Assembly: GCF_018861315.1 (NCBI RefSeq)
Contig: NZ_JAHLDL010000009.1
Coordinates: 1-64,000 of the forward strand
DNA: 64,000 bases
Direction: 5' to 3'
From: Clostridium bowmanii
GTDB taxonomy: Bacteria; Bacillota; Clostridia; Clostridiales; Clostridiaceae
Shown here: positions 58,606-64,000 of the stretch, one piece after another
How positions within the stretch are numbered: position 1 is the stretch's first letter
How the letters are laid out: each line of letters opens with the position of its first letter
Translations under genes and position numbers: made by a program
The notes under the pieces: generated by a model
Database searches by the model: none
Told to the model about the DNA's origin: nothing
What the model saw: the letters and a program-made list of their open reading frames with translations, nothing else

Positions 58606-58839
58606 GTGATTGATATAAGCATATATGATTTAAAACCAGGAGATACAGCACTAATTCATTCAGTTTGCGGTAATGAAAAGTTTGCTAAAAGATTATTAGC
58701 TTTAGGTTGCATAGAAGGTACTGAAGTGACTTTAAAAGCCACAGCACCTCTAGGAGATCCTATAATTATAAATTTACGTGGTTTCAATTTAGCCATCAGA
58801 AAAAATGATGCTAAAAATATAAATGTAAAAATGGCATAG
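58606..58839 (+). CDS. feoA: Ferrous iron transport protein FeoA
   Basis: This 77-residue SH3-like protein binds FeoB. The blocks SIYDLKPGDTALIHSVCG, RLLALGCIEGTEV and APLGDPIIINLRG are family signatures. The frame is open from GTG 58606, but that GTG is part of the AAGGGGTG ribosome site. The codon at ideal distance is ATA at 58615 (ATA-AGC-ATA-TAT), which would give the usual MSIYDLKPG start. A non-standard initiation codon is possible (see findings). Confidence 0.9.
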   Translation: MIDISIYDLKPGDTALIHSVCGNEKFAKRLLALGCIEGTEVTLKATAPLGDPIIINLRGFNLAIRKNDAKNINVKMA

Positions 58840-58963
58840 TCACTATGCTCAATACCACTATTAGAATAAAATAATAGGTAAATTATCTTGAACTAAATAA
58901 TGGGACAAACCACATACAATTAACGACTAAAATCAGACAAGCGACATAGTAAGGAGGATTCGA

Positions 58964-60727
58964 ATGATCACTGCTGCACTATTAGGTAATCCTAATGTTG
59001 GTAAAACGACACTATATAATGCACTTACAGGTTCTAACCAATACGTAGGTAATTGGGCGGGAGTAACAGTAGAAAAAAAAGAAGGCTTCATTGATAATAA
59101 AATTAAAATTGTTGACTTACCCGGTATTTATGCCATGGATACTTATTCAAATGAAGAAAAAGTTTCCAAGGAATTTTTAGAGACTGGTAATGTTGATGTA
59201 ATTATAAATATTGTTGATGCGTCAAGTCTTGATAGGAATTTATATCTTACCACGCAATTAAAGCAATTTAATAAACCAATAATTTTAGTATTAAATATGG
59301 TAGATGTTGCAATAGCTAAGGGATTCGATATTAATTATGATCTTTTATCTCAAAAACTAGGGGTAAGAGTAATACCTATAGTAGCTTCAAAGGGCAAAGG
59401 AATTTCGCAAGTAAGAGATTGTCTCCTTAAGGAAGATTATATTTCCACAACTTCAAATAGTCTAAAATTTAAAGATGAAAAAGAAACTTATGCCTATATT
59501 GAAGTTTTACTAAAATCAATTACGAATAAGAATCACGGTGATAAAGTTTCTGCCTCAGAAAAAATAGATAAAATTGTGCTTAATAGAATAATAGCTTATC
59601 CATTATTTTTCGGAAGTTTATTTTTAATTTTTATGTTTACTTTCAGTTGGGTTGGAAAACCTTTAGCTGATTTACTAGATAGTTTGCTAAATGATTTCTT
59701 TGTTCCATTTTTAAGTAACGCACTTGCGAGCAACAGTCCTTGGTTTTCTTCTTTATTAATCGATGGTATCATTGGCGGAGTTGGTTCCGTAATAGTATTC
59801 TTACCAGTCATATTGGCATTATTTCTAGGTATTTCTTTTTTAGAAGACAGTGGTTACATGGCAAGAGCTGCCTTTATAATGGATAAGCTAATGAGAAAAA
59901 TGGGCTTATCAGGTAAAGCTTTTATTCCTTTGATTGTTGGCTTTGGTTGTTCTGTACCAGCTATAATGTCTGCTAGAACTTTAGAGAGTGAAAAAGACAG
60001 AAGATTAACTGCACTTTTAGTACCACTTATGTCTTGTAATGCTAGGCTTCCGGTTTATGCCTTGTTTGCCTCAGTATTCTTTCCAGGAAAAGAAACCCTC
60101 ATGGTATTTTCATTATACTTAATGGGTATTAGTATAGCATTCGGAATTGGCATTCTCTTCAAAAATACAATGTTCAAAAAAGATGAGGAACCTTTTATTA
60201 TAGAATTACCCGAATATAAATTTCCAGAGCCAAAAGCTTTAATATTACACACATGGGAAAAAGGTAAAGGCTTCTTAAAGAAAGCTGGTACTATAATCTT
60301 TTCAATTTCCGTAATCGTATGGTTTTTATCAAATTTTAATAGTACTGGAATGGTTGATATAAACGTTAGTTTTCTAGCTGTTATTGGGAGATTTATAAAC
60401 CCAATATTTATTCCACTTGGATTTGCCTCATGGCAAAATTCAATATCACTCTTAACTGGTCTTATGGCTAAAGAAGTAGTTGTAGGTACCATGGGTGTTA
60501 TATATGGTGGTAATTTAACGCATATCTTACCTTCTTATTTTTCTCCATTATCCGCTTATAGTTTCTTAACTTTTGTATTACTTTACACTCCTTGTGTATC
60601 GGTAATAGCAACTATGAAAAAGGAATATGGAAGTAAAATGGCAATTTTTTCTGTAGCCTACCAATTAATACTCGCTTGGGTAGTTTCCTTCATAATATTT
60701 AATGTAGGTAGTCTAATAATAGGATAA
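58964..60727 (+). CDS. feoB: Ferrous iron transporter FeoB
   Basis: This 587-residue Fe2+ transporter joins a G-protein domain to membrane helices. G1 GNPNVGKT is at 8-15, G3 DLPG at 51-54 and G4 NMVD at 111-114. The Gate motifs carry conserved Cys (GFGCSVPAIM and LLYTPCVSVIA). It is shorter than E. coli FeoB (773) because the spacer is brief and the C-terminal cytoplasmic part is absent. AAGGAGG precedes the ATG. A 124-base gap follows feoA. Confidence 0.96.
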   Translation: MITAALLGNPNVGKTTLYNALTGSNQYVGNWAGVTVEKKEGFIDNKIKIVDLPGIYAMDTYSNEEKVSKEFLETGNVDVIINIVDASSLDRNLYLTTQLKQFNKPIILVLNMVDVAIAKGFDINYDLLSQKLGVRVIPIVASKGKGISQVRDCLLKEDYISTTSNSLKFKDEKETYAYIEVLLKSITNKNHGDKVSASEKIDKIVLNRIIAYPLFFGSLFLIFMFTFSWVGKPLADLLDSLLNDFFVPFLSNALASNSPWFSSLLIDGIIGGVGSVIVFLPVILALFLGISFLEDSGYMARAAFIMDKLMRKMGLSGKAFIPLIVGFGCSVPAIMSARTLESEKDRRLTALLVPLMSCNARLPVYALFASVFFPGKETLMVFSLYLMGISIAFGIGILFKNTMFKKDEEPFIIELPEYKFPEPKALILHTWEKGKGFLKKAGTIIFSISVIVWFLSNFNSTGMVDINVSFLAVIGRFINPIFIPLGFASWQNSISLLTGLMAKEVVVGTMGVIYGGNLTHILPSYFSPLSAYSFLTFVLLYTPCVSVIATMKKEYGSKMAIFSVAYQLILAWVVSFIIFNVGSLIIG

Positions 60728-60767
60728 TTAAAACATATTAGTATAAAATATAAAGAGGTGATTGCCA

Positions 60768-60932
60768 GTGGAATTTATTATTGTCGGTGCGATTGTTATT
60801 GCAGCTGGATATATATTGTATTCAAATATAAAAAAACAAGCAAAAGGTGACTGTGGTTGTGGAAACGGATGCAAAGGTTGTACTCATGCTTGTGAAACAA
60901 AATCATCTATTAATAAGGATGATAAAATTTAA
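60768..60932 (+). CDS. FeoB-associated Cys-rich membrane protein
   Basis: This 54-residue gene was missed by ORF length filters. It starts at GTG 60768 after AGAGGTG and reads MEFIIVGAIVIAAGYILYSN, a single membrane helix. A Cys-rich tail follows (CGCGNGCKGCTHAC). This is the small protein commonly encoded after feoB in Firmicutes, perhaps an iron or electron carrier. It ends just before a strong terminator that closes the operon. Confidence 0.87.
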   Translation: MEFIIVGAIVIAAGYILYSNIKKQAKGDCGCGNGCKGCTHACETKSSINKDDKI

Positions 60933-60936
60933 TAAT

Positions 60937-60985
60937 AAAAAACAGTCCCATGGCACATTATTTATGTACCATGGGACTGTTTTTT
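60937..60985 (+). terminator. Terminator of the feo operon
   Basis: AAAAAACAGTCCCATGG (60937-60953) pairs perfectly with 60969-60985 and ends in a T run; 15-base loop. Its symmetry also suits the convergent gene. Confidence 0.92.
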
Positions 60986-61036
60986 ATAGCTATTCAGTTC
61001 TTTATTTACTTATATAACTACTATGCTTTACAATAG

Positions 61037-61735
61037 CTATCTAGTCAATATTTTTAATGGCTGATTAGTGTGTACATTATTATTCAAAAGGGACATTTGT
61101 TTTTTAGCTATCTTTTCTTTCCTTTTTAAATCCAAATCATTTTCAATAATGTTAATTACCTTGAAAATTTTAGGCAAGTTTAGGACATCTTCATAATTGT
61201 GAAGCATGAGAATTTGCTTTAATTTATCATCGTGTTTTACTAAATATTCATTGTATATTTCAACACTTTTGGCTCCACTTATTTCATCTCGCCTTTTAAT
61301 ACCAGTAAACTTCTCTACACATTTTAAACTACAATTCTTCATTCCCATCTTTTTATGAAATGGTCTTATAATTCTAAACAAATCAACATGTTCACTAGGA
61401 AGTCTAAATCCAAGATTATATCTATTCATCTTTCTAATTACGAAAGGCTCATCAAATGCTGTACCATTATAAGAACACCATTTTTTAAAATTTTTCATAG
61501 ATTTCTTAAGTTCTTTCAAAATGCACTCTTCTTCGCTAGGCGATTCCGCAAAATATTGAACAACTTTAAATTGATCTTCTTTTAAGTAATATCCCAAGGA
61601 TATTAACACTATCTTATCCCGCTCCATATCAAACCCTGTAGCTTCAATATCTAAGTACGCAATAGTGTCCATCTTATATTTCTTAAAAATCTCTCTAGGC
61701 AAAATAACTTCATTTTCATATTCTTTGATAAACAT
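61037..61735 (-). CDS. YprB-like DEDD exonuclease (RNase H fold), paralogue 2
   Basis: This 232-residue protein has the DEDD pattern: AYLDIEATGFD (D-x-E), WCSYNGTAFDEPF and a late HNYEDVLNLP (Y-x-x-D). It matches the YprB ribonuclease H-like domain family. ATG 61735 behind AGGGGGAA is preferred; an upstream in-frame ATG at 61789 lacks a ribosome site. It lies between argS and feo, and a diverged paralogue flanks feo on the other side. Confidence 0.75.
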   Translation of the reverse strand: MFIKEYENEVILPREIFKKYKMDTIAYLDIEATGFDMERDKIVLISLGYYLKEDQFKVVQYFAESPSEEECILKELKKSMKNFKKWCSYNGTAFDEPFVIRKMNRYNLGFRLPSEHVDLFRIIRPFHKKMGMKNCSLKCVEKFTGIKRRDEISGAKSVEIYNEYLVKHDDKLKQILMLHNYEDVLNLPKIFKVINIIENDLDLKRKEKIAKKQMSLLNNNVHTNQPLKILTR

Positions 61736-61881
61736 AGTTCCCCCTAATCTATAAAAAAAGAAAAGTATATTACAACAAATGTATTTCAATTTGCTCAGTA
61801 ATTTTATTTAAATTTCACATTTTTCTATATTATAATAATACATTAAAAACAATGTTATTGCAAATCACTTTGAAAACGTAC

Positions 61882-61919
61882 AAATAAACAATAATACCTC
61901 ATAATATTATTGTTTATTT
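61882..61919 (-). terminator. Hairpin after argS
   Basis: AAATAAACAATAATA (61882-61896) pairs with 61905-61919, loop of eight; T run weak. It also begins 24 bases before the argS stop codon on the downstream side. Confidence 0.6.
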
Positions 61920-61942
61920 TATTTGTGACTAACCTCTTTATT

Positions 61943-63652
61943 TTACATTCTATCTACAACTTCTAGACCTATAAGGTTTAAAGCATTCTTAATTACTTGG
62001 CAAGTAGCTTCAACCATTTTTATTTTTGCATTTTTATTAGATTCATCTTCTAAATTAGCTATATTATGCTGATTATAGAATTTATTAAAAGCCTTAGCTA
62101 CCTCAATAACGTATCTTGTAACCATAGATGGTTCTAATTTATCAATGGCATACATAATTGAGTTTTGGAACCCTTCTAGCTGCTTTACTAGCTCAAATTC
62201 TTCTTTAGAATCTAATTTATTGTAATCAAGCTCTACATTTGATTGAACTCCCTTATTATTCTCTTCAACTTTTCTTAATATACTCTTTGCTCTTGCATAA
62301 GTATATTGAACATAAGGACCTGTTTCTCCCTCAAAACTAAGCATTTCTTCCCAATTAAACACAATATCTCTTTCTCTATGATTTTTTAAATAAGTAAATA
62401 TAATTGCTCCTATTCCCACTTTTTTAGCTACATCTTCTTTATTCTCCAGTTCAGGATTTTTTTCATTTATTATTTCAAGAGTTTTCGCCACCGCTTCACT
62501 TAATAACTCATCTAAGAAAATAACATCACCTTTTCTTGTAGATAATTTTTTATCTGCAAATCTTACTGTACCAAAAGGTACATGCACGCAATCATCTGCC
62601 CACTTATTGCCCATTAGTTTTAGGGTAGTAAATACTTGCTTAAAATGAAGAGCTTGATCTTTTCCAACTACGTAAATGTTTTTATAAAAATCATAAGTCT
62701 TCTTTCTATAAGTTGCTGCAGCTAAATCACGAGTTGCATAAATTGTAGCTCCATCTGATTTTTTAATTATGCAAGGTGGTATGTTGTACTCATCTAGCAT
62801 TACAACCTTAGCTCCATTGCTTTCTACAAGTAAGCCCTTTGCATCTATATCTTCAATCACATCTTTCATTTTGTCACAATAAAAACTTTCGCCCGCATAA
62901 GAATCAAATTTAACATTTAGTGTTTCATAAAGCTTCTTAAACTCCACTAGGCTTAAGTCTCTAAATTTAGTCCAAAGTGCAACTTCCTCTGCGCAGCCGT
63001 CTTCTAGTCTTTTGAAATACATTTTTGCTTCTTCATTGAGTGCTGGGTCAATTTCAGCCTCTTCATGGAATTTAACATAAATTCTTAATAATTCTTTAAT
63101 AGGATCTTTTAATAGGGTTTCCTCATCTACCCAGTTTTTATAAGCATAGATAAGCTTACCAAATTGTGTTCCCCAATCACCAAGATGATTGATGCCAGTA
63201 CAATTGTATCCTTCAAAAGAAAGTATCTTATATAAAGAGCTACCGATAACTGTAGTGAAAAGATGTCCTACATGAAATGGCTTTGCTATATTAGGTGATG
63301 AATACTCTACTACTATATTCTTACCTTCACCCATTTTAGAAGAACCATAGTTGTCTCCATCTTTTAATATCTTTTCTACAGTATTTTTAATAAATACTCC
63401 TTTGTCTAAAAAGAAGTTTACGTAAGGACCGTAACATTCTATTTTCTCAAAACCTTCGTTCTCAATTTTTTCTTTTAAGTCATTAGCTATTGCATTAGGT
63501 GCTTTTTTCATGATTTTTGCTAATTGAAAACAAGGAAAAGCGAATTCTCCCATTTCAGGTCTTGGTGGTATTTCTATTAAATTCTCTATTGTTTCTATAT
63601 CTAAATCCACCAATTGTTTAATTCTTTGTGCCACTATTTTTTTATAATCCAT
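61943..63652 (-). CDS. argS: Arginyl-tRNA synthetase
   Basis: This 569-residue class I synthetase has [14 protein letters not shown] near residue 115 (HIGH motif) and [15 protein letters not shown] near residue 370 in place of KMSKS. The N-terminal Arg-tRNA-specific domain (residues 1-100) and the C-terminal anticodon-binding helix bundle ending in [13 protein letters not shown] are present. A T-box leader upstream controls it. It attaches arginine to its tRNA. Confidence 0.95.
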   Translation of the reverse strand: MDYKKIVAQRIKQLVDLDIETIENLIEIPPRPEMGEFAFPCFQLAKIMKKAPNAIANDLKEKIENEGFEKIECYGPYVNFFLDKGVFIKNTVEKILKDGDNYGSSKMGEGKNIVVEYSSPNIAKPFHVGHLFTTVIGSSLYKILSFEGYNCTGINHLGDWGTQFGKLIYAYKNWVDEETLLKDPIKELLRIYVKFHEEAEIDPALNEEAKMYFKRLEDGCAEEVALWTKFRDLSLVEFKKLYETLNVKFDSYAGESFYCDKMKDVIEDIDAKGLLVESNGAKVVMLDEYNIPPCIIKKSDGATIYATRDLAAATYRKKTYDFYKNIYVVGKDQALHFKQVFTTLKLMGNKWADDCVHVPFGTVRFADKKLSTRKGDVIFLDELLSEAVAKTLEIINEKNPELENKEDVAKKVGIGAIIFTYLKNHRERDIVFNWEEMLSFEGETGPYVQYTYARAKSILRKVEENNKGVQSNVELDYNKLDSKEEFELVKQLEGFQNSIMYAIDKLEPSMVTRYVIEVAKAFNKFYNQHNIANLEDESNKNAKIKMVEATCQVIKNALNLIGLEVVDRM

Positions 63653-63727
63653 AAAAAATCCCTCCTATATACGTTTGAGGTACATAACTATTATCAATTG
63701 TTATGCCTCCTATACATTTTAATATAA

Positions 63728-64000
63728 CAAAAAACCCATCTCTAAATAAAGAGACGGGTTATATTTCCGCGGTACCACTCTAGTTGACTATAAAGTCCAC
63801 TCAATATTTTAACGCTATTAGCGGCATACCCTATAAGAGTCAAAAGTCGTCTCTTCTAACTAGTTCAAGCAGCTTCTCCAAGGTTCTTTTCCTAAAATTA
63901 ATGAATTAATTTCGTCAAATAGTTACCCATTTAACTTCATATCCCTTACAAGGCTTACACCATCCCCTTGCTCGCTTTAAGAATAATAAGAAAGTACTGT
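63728..64000 (-). promoter_or_regulatory. T-box riboswitch leader of argS
   Basis: Read on the minus strand, the antiterminator signature AGAGTGGTACCGCGGAAA (63764-63781) is followed by the terminator AACCCGTCTC / GAGATGGGTT (63733-63760) and a T run. Stem I features such as AGCGAGC and GGATGGTG lie upstream. Uncharged tRNA would stabilise the antiterminator. Because the gene is argS the tRNA should be tRNA-Arg, but I could not locate the specifier codon with confidence; the 5' end may fall beyond the window. Confidence 0.9.

Overview
The window is low-GC, AT-rich DNA of the Clostridium type, meaning an anaerobic, probably spore-forming Firmicute. Support comes from a complete V-type ATPase operon of clostridial/enterococcal order, a GerM-like germination lipoprotein, SpoVB/MurJ-type flippases, a PPi-type phosphofructokinase, a FeoAB iron system with its small Cys-rich partner, an arginyl-tRNA synthetase behind a T-box, and strong GGAGG ribosome binding sites. 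Almost everything is ordinary chromosome. The only clear mobile-element trace is a TnpB remnant at the left edge.

Layout. 1-2424: TnpB fragment, an RmlD-like reductase, then a short gene that standard ORF calling breaks at an in-frame TGA; I read it as a HesB-like selenoprotein with its own promoter, operator-like palindrome and SECIS hairpin. 2425-2901: peptide deformylase. 3053-11678 (minus): nine-gene V-ATPase operon (order H/G, I, K, E, C, F, A, B, D) whose K subunit keeps the Na+ ligands known from Enterococcus hirae. 12003-17139 (minus): radical SAM/B12 protein overlapping a methyltransferase-like gene, an unusual phospholipase C relative, a membrane beta-propeller and a rubrerythrin-like protein. 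17384-28159: two lipid flippases, a pseudouridine synthase, an M20 amidohydrolase, an extended FtsA-like protein, small unknowns and a UvrD-type helicase. 28293-36198: nicotinate phosphoribosyltransferase with a small Cys-rich partner, Ndk, HxlR and ArsR regulators, a Nudix hydrolase, a D,D-carboxypeptidase and an EamA transporter. 36517-45023: a PEPCK/HPr-kinase-like P-loop protein, topoisomerase III and a YhaN/YhaO (SbcCD-like) pair. 45093-49005: threonine aldolase behind a TAA microsatellite, then two paralogous, roughly 470-500 nt, apparently non-coding transcription units flanking a gerM-like gene. 49182-58436: VIT/vWA protein, PFK, an unknown membrane protein, prepilin peptidase and pilin, adenine deaminase and a YprB-like exonuclease. 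58550-60985: Fur-type feo operon. 61037-64000: a second YprB-like exonuclease and T-box-argS.

The three most noteworthy things are (i) the hidden selenoprotein gene at 1569-1859, (ii) the pair of candidate large structured RNAs at about 46315-46782 and 47685-48182, and (iii) a family of roughly 185-bp fold-back palindromes (2216, 30206, 35095, 38278, plus a 65-bp short form at 53056). The palindromes sit directly behind stop codons, their arms change together between copies, and their loop is conserved and mirror-symmetric. All assignments were made by reading the sequence; no database search was run.
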